Source of the DNA: Lepisosteus oculatus
Taxonomy: Eukaryota; Chordata; Actinopteri; Semionotiformes; Lepisosteidae
Direction: 5' to 3'
Length of the DNA stretch: 64,000 bases
Assembly (NCBI RefSeq): GCF_040954835.1
Contig: NC_090706.1
Coordinates: forward strand, 39,627,148 to 39,691,147
Numbering within the stretch: the first letter of the stretch is position 1; every line of letters starts with the position of its first letter. Shown one piece after another: positions 47,970 through 59,559 of this stretch. The notes beneath the pieces are model-generated. The model saw only the letters and a program-made list of their open reading frames with translations, did not search any database and was not told the origin of the DNA. The translations under genes were made by a program, and so were the position numbers.

Positions 47970-50900
47970 GTATTTTTTTTTTATTTAATTCTCTGCTGTT
48001 CTTCGTTTGATCTGTTATGCGTGGGTTCAAACGTTTGTTCTTAAAATAACTCGGTTATTTTTCCTTATAAATGCGAATATATGTATACGATTTCTTTGTA
48101 AGAGTGCTCGTCAAACATATCTGTAGCTACTATAGAAACGGACGGACGCTGGTTTTAAACAACATTTCTGTAGGTTTATATACAGGCTCAACGTCTAAGT
48201 GGAGAAGAACTACTCTAATAAAACCAAATTTTCCAAGGTGATGGCTGACATCATTTTAAAATCATAGGACGAAGTTTACAACAACATGGTATTCAAGTCT
48301 TTCTTGTACTTTTGGGTGCTATCTGTAAAACGCAGAGTTTTAACGAATTTTAAATCTAGCTGGGAAACCAGTCATTGAACAAAAACGCGAGTGCGTTTCA
48401 CGATATTAAGAAGAGGAGTGTTTGCTGTTGTCTCTGCTTTTTGTACATCCCACTTAAAGGGGCTCTCAGCCCTGGAGCTCCGGCTGAGCGGAAGAACTGC
48501 GGGCTCAGCAGCGAGAATGGGCTTAAACCTGCGCCGAGTCCCAGAGAGTCCCGCACGCGTTTCAAACTGCAATATGCGTATGCAGATCCCTTTTTAATTT
48601 GCAAGGAGGCTGGGGAGGATTTCACACGTGAAAGCAACCGGTACCCAAACATTAATATCAAGTTACAACATTATTCAGACCTGCAGGGATGCTCATAAAG
48701 ATTTAAAGGCAAGAGATCAGGTACCTCCTGAAGGCAGAAACCGCCACTCTACAAGGCTCTTACAACCTCTTTAAGTGAATCAGCCTCGTTCACCATTTGT
48801 TCGTTTTAATTTAATAAACTCTGAAAAATCTCAAGATTCACAAGTTACAATGGAAGAGACGCAAGCCACACAGAATACACTCCCCAAATGCTTTGATTGT
48901 GGGTGTCAAATTGATGCAGTTTAAGTTTAAGGATCAGAGGCAAAGGAATAAGGAATCAAATCTTTTTCATTCCGGCATGCGACTCCTCAGTTCGATGTTT
49001 CCTGACGTTGTGGTTTTCCCTGTGCTGTAAAGACCTCTGGTGGGGCTTCTGGAATGAAATAATTGACAAGGAAGCTGTACAGCACTGATCCTGTTTGAGT
49101 TATATAAGCCGCATGCATACTGTACTGGAGCAGGAGTGTCTATATGTTTAGCTCGTGCTGCAAAACACAAAACACAAAATGACTTTGAAAAGCGGCTCCC
49201 GTGCACTCCAGCTGCCTGAGCTGAGCTGGCCCACCTGCAGGCGCCGGGCACGGGGCTGGCACACCTGGCGATGCTGGGAAAGATTGATGAGGACCCGGCA
49301 GAAGATGTAGGTCAGCTGCGCCTTCAGTGCAGCAGCGAAGAGCGCTGTCGGCCTGCCTCTGGGACAGCACACGAGCCCCGTGTGGCACCTGCTTCCAGGG
49401 CATTGCTATTTCAAAAAGGAAGGGTCCTTTTTTGCAGAATGTGTAGAAATCAGAGTAAAGGACGTTGTAGGTTTCCATCCAGTCAGCAAAGCTTTGCACA
49501 GGTTATGCAGAGCTCCTGTACCCTTGTTATGAAAAGAGTGAAAATGAACCATGAAATTTTAAATCAGAAGTTGGTTGTGTTTGTATTCTCAGCACTGATG
49601 GTGTGATGATGAGCCCCAGAAGGACATTGGGAATCCATGTCCTAGATTAGCTATCTGACACAGTGATCTGTAGTGATGCAGAACTGTTTGCCATAGTATC
49701 CCAAATGCCAAAGTTTCACTGATCAGGATAGTGATCTCAGTAATAAGCAATCATTTAAGAGGTTTTATTTTGGCTTCTCTTTAAGGAAAGGGCTTTTTAA
49801 TTGCTCTGTTGCCACTCTGCAGAAATCTCCTCTGGTTCCATCAGTCCTAAGATTAGCTCGGGAGGTTCATCATTTTGTGATTTTGGGTTAAACCTGCTTT
49901 ATCTTTCTTCTGTAATTTCAGTTGCCGTTCTGTTTATACCATCCTGGCTGGGTGTATACAAACACATCCATCATCGCAACACGAGGTTTTGAATAAAAAA
50001 ATGCAAACCCTCTATTTCAATGGGAAAAAGTCCAACTTTTCTGATCTGGCTCAGCAGGGCCAGATCGCGGCCTCTTGCCTGGTTCAGCTGGTGTGGCCGT
50101 CCCCGCTGGTCTGGGTCGAGGGTAGAATGTGCCCCAGTGACTTCAGTCTGAGGGACGAGGCTGTGAATCACTTTCATGCTTCACCGTGTCTGCGCCCTCT
50201 CTCTCTTTCTCTCTACAGCCTACAAGTGCAAGTGCACAAGGAAGGGCCCGAAGATCCACTACAAGGATGTCCAGAAGCTGGAGATTAAACCCAAACACCC
50301 CTTCTGCCAGGAGAAGATGATCTTGTGAGCTTCTTTCGTTTCCTTTCATTTCACAGGGCTTCACCTCTTCTTTTCGTGCAGAGCTAGGCAGAGGCTCAAT
50401 ATCGGCTGCCGTGTCTGTCTCGGGTGTGAGTGGAGGGGTTTCACTCGCCCCTCGGCAGCCAACGCACGCTGACGCCACTCGCCTGCTTCCCACCTGCAAG
50501 TCTCTCTCTCTCGGCTCCGTCCCTTCCCACTCGCGCCTGACAATCGAATCACTTTCCCCCTAACCGCGTTGCTCGCTCTGTCGGGGCCCCAGCCCGTGGG
50601 TGGCAGTGACGTGCCTTGGGTTTCTCAGAGCCCCTCGGCACACGGTGACGTCGGTGCAGCGTCCAGATCTTGTAAGCAGTGCAGAGCCAGTAGGAAAGGA
50701 CGGAGGTGTGAGCGTCACTCGATGAGCTCATGAGCACTCCTACGTGCGAGCAGCTCATCTGAGAGAGAGGATGAACACTCTGCCTCCCGCTGAAATCTCA
50801 CCACCAGATCAGCTGGACCAGTGACCCGGGCAAGCAATCAGGACCACACCATCTTAGCACCGCGGTCATGTTTTTGCATTGAACATTTATTGTTGAAGCT

Positions 50901-53900
50901 GACAGATAATTTAAATGAAATAAAATCCAGATGCTTTATGGCTCGGGGTTAATGTTCATAAACAGGTGAAAAATGATTTGGCACTCCTGAGCTCAGAATT
51001 GATAGCATTGTTGACCCATCAGATGAATAACCAAAAATCAGTAGCTATATGTGAGCTGTTTTATTTCAATTTCAGAACACCACACTTAATCATTGTTTGC
51101 ACAGTGATAATTAAAACAAGAATAGTTTTCCGCTCAAACCTTTATATGAAATACGAAAGGAACCGGACACTGTTTATACAAGAACCTTTTGTTCGTTTAC
51201 AGTCAGTTTCAGGCTGAATTACAGCACAAGTGCCCCAGTGTTACCGGGGAGCCAGCAGATAATGCAAAGCCAAGATGAGTTGACACTGGGTGGAGCCCCT
51301 GCTTTCTGCTCTGCTGGTTCAGCAGCTGCCCCTGATTAAACACCTATTTCTGGTGCCTGTTGAATTCCATCTGTTTTCCTTTGCGTCTCACCCTTGACCT
51401 TTTGGTTTCGAAGATACTCTAGTGCCCACAGTGGCTATAGGCTACAGCCATTGCTAGGCAGTTCTTGTTGCATACCAGTGTGTTATCGATGATAGTGTAC
51501 AAGCAATATCAATACAAGCAATATGTGCACAGTTTACACTATTTACACCACAAAACAGACTGAATTCCGAGGTATATACAGCGCCACGTTCTGCAATTCA
51601 GAATGAGGCAACATAACTTCCGGTAAGGTGAACCGGCCTAATGCCATTGTAAACAAGCAGGCCTGTGAATTTTAATCCAAGAAAAATACTGCTGTCTACT
51701 TCGAGGGGATTTTGCCCACAAATACTACTTACTCGTTCACTCTGCATGCAGATCATGTTGTAACATTTCTGTGGCGAAATGTCTGCTGCACAACCTGTAC
51801 TTATTTTCTTGTACTTCGCATCAAATTAATCATTGCAGTGACTAGTGAGCAGGAAGGGCCAATTTTAAGTCAGAATTCTGGCAAACTCTTGTTCCCACCC
51901 GTGCCGAGATCAGGGGGTTTGTAATCAGGCGACTATACAGTACTTTCACGTAGTTTGCAATGTTGTGCTTAATACGAAATTTGTAAAATTTTGCGATACT
52001 GTCAATTATTTTATTACCGAGATTTAATAACTGTTCTGAGAAATTGGGACCGCAGTTCCAAGGATAAAGGTAAAGGACACTGGCAGCAGACTGGTTTTGA
52101 TATCTGAGATTTAGTTAAATTTGTTTCAAATCAGAGAAACGGATAAATATAGTGCTTGCTGTGCCACCGCAGTTTGAAATACAGAACGAAACCACCATCC
52201 TAGACTGCCGTCTGTCGCCCTCTAGTGTTACTCGGAAGTATAACGCTGCAAAATCAGCCTCGATTATGCGCTTGAAATTCCATCCAACCTTTATTTCTAG
52301 AGACATTTTCCTCAACAGATTTGCACAAAAGTATAATGAGCTACACTTTTTTTTTCCAGAGGAAAACATCAGATATCATATCGTAATTCAAATAGTACAA
52401 ATAAAAAAGTAACATTGCTGTAACCCAAAATCTAGGAGATCGCAGATCCATCACTCAGTTGTTTTTTTATTATCCAAGCACAGCTGGTAGTGGCAGTACC
52501 TGCTTTCTTTTCAGTGAATATGTGAAGCGAGTTGATAAAGTTCATGGCGTTTGAAAGTGGCAATATTTTCAAATGCGGCAGGCTGAGCTGTTCTTTCATT
52601 TCGTTATATAAAAGGCACCGAAAAACGCAACGGTGTCGGGGAGAGACAGGCTTTTTTGGTCCATTCAGCTATTAGCAAGCATGTGTCCAGCCTTCTGGGG
52701 TGGCCCATCGTTATTCCAGTGCTGTTTCTCCGCAAACTTTCTCTCCCCGCCTGCCAAGATACTGAGGGCCACAGATTAGCACAGCGATTGTGCTGCTGCA
52801 GGCTGGGATTGATTGCCTACAAACAACTTGCCTGTCTGTTTGCATAATAAGGCTGGCCTGGCTGTGATCTAAACAAGTTCTCAGCAGGCTGCCGGAAAAC
52901 CAGCGTGTCTCTCTCTCTCTCTCCCTCCGATCTGCCCAAGACCCGTCTCTGAACTATTTGCATGAGGTGCGTGTTCCTGTGAAAACCTCAGGCTGCTCGC
53001 GGCTGATGCAGTCGTCCGATACTGCAGCTCTGCACAGCTGATCATTTGAATGGACCCACCAAAGAGGGCGAGTCCAAGTGAGCTGACTGGCCGCAGCACC
53101 TGCAGAGCCGTGCGGAGCTCATTTAGCAGTGAAGGAAACTACTGTGTGGGGTTTTCCTTCTTGCTGTTGTCGTGCTCGTGGAGATCAAACAAACAGAAAT
53201 AAGCTCTCGAGCATTTATTCTCTTTTTTACCCTTGGCTTTTTTATCTGTCTTGTAAATATGCTGTTACAAACCATAATACGAGCTCTAAAATGAAGGTTA
53301 AAGAGCTACAACACAGTAACTCCATTCATTATCGCATTTGTTTCATGTGATAATTCTTGCTGATTTTTTTATTTTGCTCAGATTGTCATTTGCCCTGTTA
53401 CACCTTCAGTTTCAGGAACTGTCAGGGCACATGAGGTTGTGTCTGTGCAACGTCTCCTAGTGATTCTCAAATGCTGCTGTGGTTTTTAGAAAATGCATTT
53501 TGAATGCAAGCAAATGCGCCATATGTGTACAGCGTGCCTGCCGCGGCCTGTTAATCCCTAGAGTTTGAATAAACAAATTGAAAAATAACACCCTCCGTCT
53601 GTGAAACTAGGACGAAGCTTCACCAGCACCACTGTGGTCCGACTCTGGTCCTGCGGGGCATCTGGGTCTCTTTAAAGCACCAGCAGCTGGAGAGCCAGGA
53701 GCAGCCAGTAAACTGGGGCAGTCAAGCCCATAATGAGCTGGTTCAGGTCAAGCAAGACCTGCAGGAAACACCAGGCACACAACACACACAGTCAACACCT
53801 TTTAACTGCCAGATCAGACAGTAGGTATTCAGATCTGCTCTGAGAGATAGGAATAGGGCAGCTGAGCATGCAGAGAAGATGTGGATTTACAGAGGTAGCC

Positions 53901-55714
53901 ACACAGTTGGCCTGGTATGGACTGTGACTGCTTTAGCCTGGCTGGAGTCATTCTTGTGTCTCTGCACCTCCCAGGAGGAGGAAGCTGATCTTGCACAACT
54001 ATTCGCTCACACACACTCTCACCCATCTCTGCTGCTTGCATGCTGTCTTTGTTAATCTTTTTTGGGTATTCAAAGAGACCGCCTGCGTTGTGGTGTGCAT
54101 GGCACAACACCAAGCACAAGGCAGAAGCAACACAGGCACAGGCTGAGCTTGCCACAACCATAGAGGGGTTCTGGGAAAATGGGACAAGCCCAGTGGCATT
54201 TGTGGAGCTTATTTTAATGCAGCAGTGCCCTGCATAATTTCTTTATTATATAATCATATATAGGTGTGGATGAGTGACTTTTAAATAGCATTTTCAGAAC
54301 AGTTACAGCCATGAAGCCTCTGTCCTATACCCAGATGATGGCTTACATGATCTTGATGTTTCTTGAGCTCGGGATTCCCAGTGCTGATAGAGGTGTCGCT
54401 CTTGTGTGTCTTTCCTAGTGTGACCATGGAGAACGTGTCTCGCTTCAAAGGCCAGGAGTACTGCCTGCACCCCAGACTGCAGAGCACCAAGAATCTGGTC
54501 AAGTGGTACAAGATCTGGAAGGACAAGCACAGGTGAGGCCTGCAGCTCGTAGGGTGTAGCCATCCGAATCCGAGCGCAAGACGGGATAGAAGCTGCCGGT
54601 TTTCAGAAGGAATTACACCACCAGAGTAATCTGCCATCAGGTTCACAGGGAGAGTTTGTGCGCAGCGTTGCCTTGTCATCCTAGAGCATGAAAATGAACA
54701 TCTATGACTCTGGTCTTTAATTTTAAACATGTCATAAAAAAATGTTTGGAAGAAGACTTTCGGGCATCTTGCTCTTGCTTTGAGTTTTGATCACAATTTC
54801 ACACGACTGGAGTTATTTGCTATTGTATTGTTCTATGCAAACAGTACTAATTGTCTTAAATGCTGTTCGGAAATTTCCTTACACCAGTTCGCCATCTGCT
54901 GTTTGCAAGAGACATCAACTGCTATTCCATTACTGCCCATTAGGTGTCATCGTTGCAAAATATACAATGACTGCTGGTGGCTTCGTGATGGCAGGAAATG
55001 AAGACACAATAGCTCAATAGTGCAAGTTTACTGTCGTATGTACCTGAGTACATGTGAAATGTGTGTTTTCCTCACGTGACATGGCATCACAGATGACATA
55101 AAACATGACATAACGTTGACATAAAAAAGACATAACAAATGACACATGAACAAATGACTTGTTGGAGATAGGACCATAGTAGCAGCTATAATTTTAAGCA
55201 GCACTCAGACACGAAGGAAGGTAGTCCAGAGAGCTGTTCTAGGTCCAAAACACTAAAACATATGTCTGTAACTCTTGATCTAATGTTCAAAAGATTACAA
55301 GATTACTGCAGGAATAGGGTGTATGTCTAAAGTTAACAATAGTAACACATAGCACGACAGAGCCCAATCTGTGAGGGAGATGCATGCAATATTCTCTCCT
55401 CAGCACCATCTTGGACACAATAATAATATTGATATGGTAAAAAAACACCGTAACATTTAGCCAGAGGCAGTTTCTATCACCAGTACATATTCAGACATTA
55501 GTGACAAAAATATTACAAATAATACTTAATCTAAACATTTCATAACCACGTTAGTCTGTGCGGTCTGTAGAAAAAATCATGCTTATATGCAAATACTTAA
55601 AAAATAATAGCTGTTATTCACTGCTCAGGCATCAGCAGTGTTTGTATTCTTACAGACATTTGATGGAGCTCACAGCCTGTTCCTCTTTTTTCTTACAGGG
55701 TTTATGAAGCTTAA
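47906..55714 (+). CDS. cxcl14: cxcl14 chemokine, complete (four coding exons)
   Basis: Secreted CXC chemokine 14. Coding exons are 47,906-47,969, 50,219-50,324, 54,419-54,532 and 55,699-55,714; summed they give 99 codons and a TAA, with GT/AG at all junctions (phases 1, 2, 2). The signal peptide is hydrophobic ([19 protein letters not shown]) with likely cleavage after VEA, leaving a 77-residue mature protein, the same length as human. Mature cysteines are at 3, 5, 29 and 50, with the C-x-C pair YKCKC and no ELR motif. The CXCL14-specific insert reads VSRFK (41-45), against VSRYR in human, and the C-terminus ends [26 protein letters not shown] is the most family-diagnostic stretch. An N-V-S sequon at 40-42 is not present in human. 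Identification is very secure; receptor and function here follow from the family. Confidence 0.97.
47970..50218 (+). other. cxcl14 intron 1 (2249 bp)
   Basis: GTATTT at the start; CTCTCTCTTTCTCTCTACAG at the end. No gene, RNA or mobile element I can name inside it; the tail is pyrimidine-rich. Confidence 0.85.
50219..50324 (+). CDS. cxcl14: cxcl14 exon 2: CXC motif and first strands
   Basis: Codes [20 protein letters not shown] then [14 protein letters not shown] with the first two bases of the next codon. Donor is TT|GTGAGC. Contains three of the four conserved cysteines. Confidence 0.97.
52215..52228 (-). promoter_or_regulatory. CTCF-like core motif (last base off)
   Basis: Minus-strand ACACTAGAGGGCGA fits the core except for A at the final S position. 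Confidence 0.35.
52660..52900. promoter_or_regulatory. candidate intronic regulatory element of cxcl14
   Basis: Non-repetitive stretch with TTAGCAAGCATGTGTCC, AGATTAGCACAGCGATTGTG, TTTGCATAATAAGG and TGATCTAAACAAG. The density of short homeodomain/fork-head/octamer-like words suggests, but does not show, an enhancer. Confidence 0.2.
54419..54532 (+). CDS. cxcl14: cxcl14 exon 3: VSRFK insert, last cysteine, C-terminal helix
   Basis: Codes [20 protein letters not shown] then [17 protein letters not shown] with the first two bases of an arginine. Acceptor TTTCCTAG|T, donor CACAG|GTGAGG. The chemokine C-terminal helix ([12 protein letters not shown]) is here. Confidence 0.97.
54533..55698 (+). 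other. cxcl14 intron 3 (1166 bp), with a repeat insertion
   Basis: GTGAGG at the start; TTTTTTCTTACAG at the end. Most of its second half is the interspersed-repeat-like insertion at 55,010-55,430. Confidence 0.8.
55010..55430 (-). mobile_element. interspersed repeat, probably a non-LTR-derived insertion
   Basis: On the minus strand it begins CCAAGATGGTGCTGAGGAGA, as several fish retroelements do, and its opposite end reads GTGCAAGTTTACTGTCGTAT then GTACATGTGAAATGTGTGTT on the plus strand, resembling the end of the element at 57,960. Internally it has a run of GACATAAAA units (55,095-55,140). Family not identified. Confidence 0.4.
55699..55714 (+). CDS. cxcl14: cxcl14 exon 4: last residues and stop
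   Basis: Codes the end of the arginine codon, VYEA, then TAA at 55,712-55,714. The V-Y-E ending is characteristic of CXCL14. Confidence 0.95.
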
Positions 55715-56855
55715 ATCAACGGAGCATGCAGGATTCGACAGAAACCCCTCAAAGATCAGACTGTTTTAAAAGCACAAATCTTATATCCCAAGCAAAATTC
55801 TCTTTTTACAGACAGCAGGAGAGATTATCAAGGTCATAACAGATTATTTGTAATCTGTTTGTGCCATTTTTAAAATGAAAAAAAATCCAGTACCTTTTAC
55901 AGTCACCATTATATGCTGGTAGCTAAGTGCTTTTTTTTAAAAAAAAAATGATATCAGATGTGCTTTTTGCATTGCAAACAACTCTTAAATCATAGCTGGA
56001 TCATGAGGGCCTTGATAAATCTGGCACAGAATAATGTTACTCACTGAAAATCATCCGGCAACACTCTAGTTTCGTTTTCCCATGTATCTGTCTCTGTTCT
56101 GCCTGTGGAAAGCTGTACAAGCCCTGGAGTGCTTGATGGGGTCAGAGTGCCTGCAGTCGCTGCGCTGGGGTGCAGTCTGCTGTCTTGGTGTGCTGACAGA
56201 GGCCATGTGTTTCGTGAAACTGATAGATTCGGGGTGGTAGGACGAGGGAGGCGGGTGAGGGCAGGTTTTCGCACTTGTTTCCTTTTCGGTGTGAACTATT
56301 CCAGAAACTGTCCCGAGTCAGCCCAGCGATCGCCGGTCTCCCCTCTCAACTGGCACTTGGTCTGGAGTCACCCTCTTTGAGTAATAGTTTCGCACAGGTT
56401 TTGCAGGCCTGTGTCACAGAGTCCAGAGTACTCTCCCTCTTTCACCACATGTTACTGAAAAACCCTATCCAGTATATATATCCACAAGCGTCTGGGTACT
56501 GTTTTCTTTTGTATTATGTCCTAATATTTGCTTTACTTTGGGCAGCACTTGTATTCCTCACCAAACTGAATGTACAGCCTAATAATTTTTTTTTGCTAAA
56601 ACTTTGCATTTCACTTGTTTTGTATCTCATATATAAATATATAAATAAGCAGCTTGTAAATAGATGAATACTATGTAGAAAAGACAAATACATTTATTAT
56701 CTCTTAATGTAATGTATTGTATTGCTAAATTATCATTTTGCTATTTAAATGTTCTGTAACAGAAATGTGTGTTTCTGTGAAGGGTCTCTCCAGGCCGTCC
56801 TGAAGAGAGTGTGTTGTGATGCACAAGCAATAAAACTTTGAAACAGATGGTGTTG
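55715..56855 (+). other. cxcl14: cxcl14 3' UTR
   Basis: About 1.1 kb from the stop to just past the AATAAA at 56,829. AT-rich in its last 300 bases, with several ATTTA-like words (TATTTAAATG, TTATTATCTC). No second gene in it; one open frame at 56,105-56,667 is chance. Confidence 0.7.
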
Positions 56856-57150
56856 TAGCCTCGTGTCTTCATTTTTTCAGTTTGTTATTTTAATGATGTC
56901 TCTGTTTGTTCGTATTTTGAGGCCATTTTAATCATGAAGATCAGAGGTCTGTATAAATGCAGCACTTTGTATAAAGATAACTAGATGTTTTTTAAATAAA
57001 ATAAATCTGGTGGGATCTAAAATGTCGAAGTACGAACATGAATAATAGAGGAACACACCCCCAGGCAGGCCAGGCTAAAGAGAGTGTTCTGCGATGCATA
57101 AGAAACACAACATTGAAACCCAGCGGTGTTGTAGTTTCATGTTTCAGTTT
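56790..57150 (+). repeat. diverged tandem duplication of the cxcl14 poly(A) segment
   Basis: Copy 1 (56,790-56,883) and copy 2 (57,070-57,150) align in order over AAGAGAGTGT, TG-GATGCA-AAG, TTGAAAC, GGTGTTGTAG and TTTCAGTTT, offset by 275 bp. The AATAAA of copy 1 is AAACAC in copy 2. Confidence 0.8.
56829..56834 (+). promoter_or_regulatory. cxcl14: AATAAA polyadenylation signal of cxcl14
   Basis: Canonical hexamer in CACAAGCAATAAAACTTTGA, followed about 20-40 bases later by GT-rich GGTGTTGTAGCC, a downstream element. Confidence 0.75.
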
Positions 57151-57954
57151 CCTTTATAAAACCATCGAGATGCAATGCGAGATGGAAACGAGACGTCAGG
57201 GACAAACCCATCCCATGTAGGGGATGATCATTGCGCGGTCTTTAGGTGTTGCTTTGGAAAACGGACGCTAGATGGAGCCACAAATACCCCTTTAGACGCT
57301 TTGCCTTGCGTTGAATGCGATTATTAACGCGGTGTGCACAAAGTATACAGACTGTATTTGATTTTATTGCATTTATTGTAGGACTATAAAATCCGCTTTG
57401 TGTTTCCTCAGGCTCTCTTCTCTCCTGTTATCGTGGTGCTACTAACGCGTCTTGAGCAGCCTCGGATTCATTCACTATTATACTTGATAGAAACCTTAAT
57501 TCACCGAATTGGAATATGTATTGAATGAAGCCCAACTAAAACTGAAGGACTTCCTTTCTGAACATTAGGGTGAAGAAGAAAGTTCAAGAAAAAAACATTT
57601 CCCAAATGAATCCTAAATTGTGACTTTTGGTGATTCCACGTTCAGGGGGGTCTGAGGACGCACTGCACGTGCTGCAGGTATTCAGGCTCGCACTGTGTGT
57701 CGCGCGCGGTGGGCCCCGTGTGCTATTAGCACGTCTCTCACGGGCCAGCAGCTTGCACGGTTTTTTTTTTTGCCGACGGTAGCTGTGGCAGCGTAGTGAA
57801 CCGGCTTTCCAGCCAGAGGATACGACCTGCCTTCCTGGGTTGATCTGTAGTCCAAAGTTACCTTCAGCAGCTCGTCACAGCCTTTTAATTCCGGCCTGGG
57901 CAGTATGAAACAACTGTCTTCATTGAAATCAAGTTTCAGTTTGATTTGGTAAAA

Positions 57955-58240
57955 CCTTTAATAATAATAATGTTTCTTTATTAGCCCTATACAATTTCTT
58001 GCATTAGGAATTTGTCTTTTCACATACCCCAGCTTTTTCTCCATGGAGACACAGACACACAGACAGGGAGAGAAGCTGGGGGTCGGAGTGCAGGGTCGGC
58101 CATTGTACGGCGCCCCTCGTCGAGGGGCGGTGAGAAGGAATTCTCTTGCGTCGGTGTGTCACTCGGTGATTTTCAGATACATCCTCCCAGGTGCGTCTCC
58201 AGGCTGTTTTCCTGCGCCCACCTGGTTATTGACAGCGGAG
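57955..58240 (-). mobile_element. retroelement-type fragment, reverse orientation
   Basis: Starts with an ATAATAATAATG tail, then TTTCTTTATTAGCCCTATAC, GAATTTGTCTTTTCACATAC, CCCAGC and GAGAGAAGCTGGGGGTCGGA. This is a widespread fish repeat end as I recall it; the family name is not certain. Adjacent open frames (58,012-58,668) arise from its GC-rich part. Confidence 0.45.
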
Positions 58241-58739
58241 AGCTCTGTGGGATGTTTAGGACAGACACGGCCCGAGGCCGGGGACCGCTCTGTGGAGGGC
58301 ACCAGATTGTTGTGCACGCAGGGGTGAACCCCCGCTGTGTCGCACACGTCTCTGATCGGGGCCAGTTGGGCCGTCGTGTCGTGTCGACTGGGTGCGGCAT
58401 CGCGGTTATCGCAGCGAATCTCTTCAGCCGCCGGGTGAATCGGGTCCGAGGAGAGCGCAGCTGGACGGACTGCCTGACCGGACGCCACGCCGGTACATTC
58501 ACCCCGTCGCCGACAGAGGGCGCTCTGCCACAAGCCGCAGCCAGCGTTGGCGCCGGGACAGGACCTGCGCACCTGCGGCAGCTGCAGCCCAGTTCTACCA
58601 CACCCCAGCGGTCTCAGACCCAGACCACAACTCGCACAAAACGAGAAACCGGACGAAAACGTGACTGAGTCGAATGCGTTGATAGAAATACAAGCAGCGA
58701 AGGGAATCTTGCGCCGGTCTTTACACACACTTCCGAATC

Positions 58740-58950
58740 TTAACACCTGCTCAAATCAGCACCTGCACTCTAACTGCACTGTTTTCACAATGTCCTGTCT
58801 TGGCTCCATTACGTCTAATGTCTGTTTGTCATTTGTGCCTTTTTTTTTCCCCACTCAACTGTTACTGGGTACAGCTGGACGAGCAAGCATCCCAATACAC
58901 TTGTTGTGTACGGCAAATAAAAAAAAAAAATCTTGGATCTTGAATCTTGT
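58740..58950 (+). mobile_element. 3' end of a non-LTR element with TTGAATC-type tail
   Basis: Runs through CTAACTGCACTG, a T9 stretch, TTGTTGTGTACGGCAAATAA, a poly-A run and ends CTTGGATCTTGAATCTTG, a short repeated tail of the kind that ends several fish LINEs. It abuts the L2 fragment on its right. Confidence 0.4.
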
Positions 58951-58989
58951 CTACACAGTATGCGACTTGTGTAGTTCCCCCTGTGTCAC

Positions 58990-59475
58990 AGTCTAAAAGG
59001 CTTTACATGGCTTGGCACCTCAATACCTGTCTGAACTTTTATCGCCCTACTCCCCACCTCGCAACCTCCGCTCTTCAAATTCTGCCCTCCTTACTGTCCC
59101 CCAAGCCCGTCTACAGTGTATGGGCGACAGGGCCTTCTCCTGCTATGCCCCCAAGCTCTGGAACTCTCTGCCCAAGGATATCAGAGAGTCACCTTCTCTA
59201 AACTCCTTCAAATCCAGACTCAAAACCCTCCTTTTCAGAAAAGCCTTTACTTAACTGGTTCCATTCTTCACCCCTCTGCTCTTCTTAATACCATCTTCCA
59301 CGGTCTCCTCTATTGTTATTGTTGTATTGTTGTAATTTTAATTGTGTCCTGTCTTGTGAAATTTTCTTATTTATTGTTGTAGTCTTCTTATTTATTGTTA
59401 TTGTCATCCTGTAAAGCGCTTTGAGAAGCCACCTTTAAAGGCGCTATATAAAATAAAGTTTATTATTATTATAGA
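58990..59475 (+). mobile_element. L2-type LINE 3' end with reverse-transcriptase C-terminus
   Basis: The frame reads KALHGLAPQYLSELLSPYSP then PRNLRSSNSALLTVP, DRAFSCYAPKLWNSLPKDIR and ESPSLNSFKSRLKTLLFRKA, the C-terminal end of L2-clade LINE polyproteins. The 3' tail TAAAGCGCTTTGAGAAGCCA, CCTTTAAAGGCGCTATATAA and a terminal (TTA)n are diagnostic. An in-frame TAA just before KALHGLAPQ marks decay or truncation. Confidence 0.85.
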
Positions 59476-59559
59476 AGGCAAGATTTCGGGCCGCACAGTG
59501 GTGTCAAATTAAACGCGCCCACCTTTCCCAGGAGGGGCGGGCGAGCTCTGGAGAGGGCC

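Larger units (their letters stand above)
50325..54418 (+). other. cxcl14 intron 2 (4094 bp)
   Basis: GTGAGC at the start; GTGTCTTTCCTAG at the end. Contains a CTCF-like motif at 52,215 and a non-repetitive AT/GC-balanced stretch at 52,660-52,900 that could be regulatory. Short CT runs lie near 52,909. I see no coding exon. Confidence 0.8.

Noticed and set aside
58012-58668. Open frame of 218 codons on the + strand
   Set aside because: It begins inside a retroelement-like fragment and gets its length from CpG-rich composition. No domain, no splice context, and several overlapping frames on both strands are equally open.
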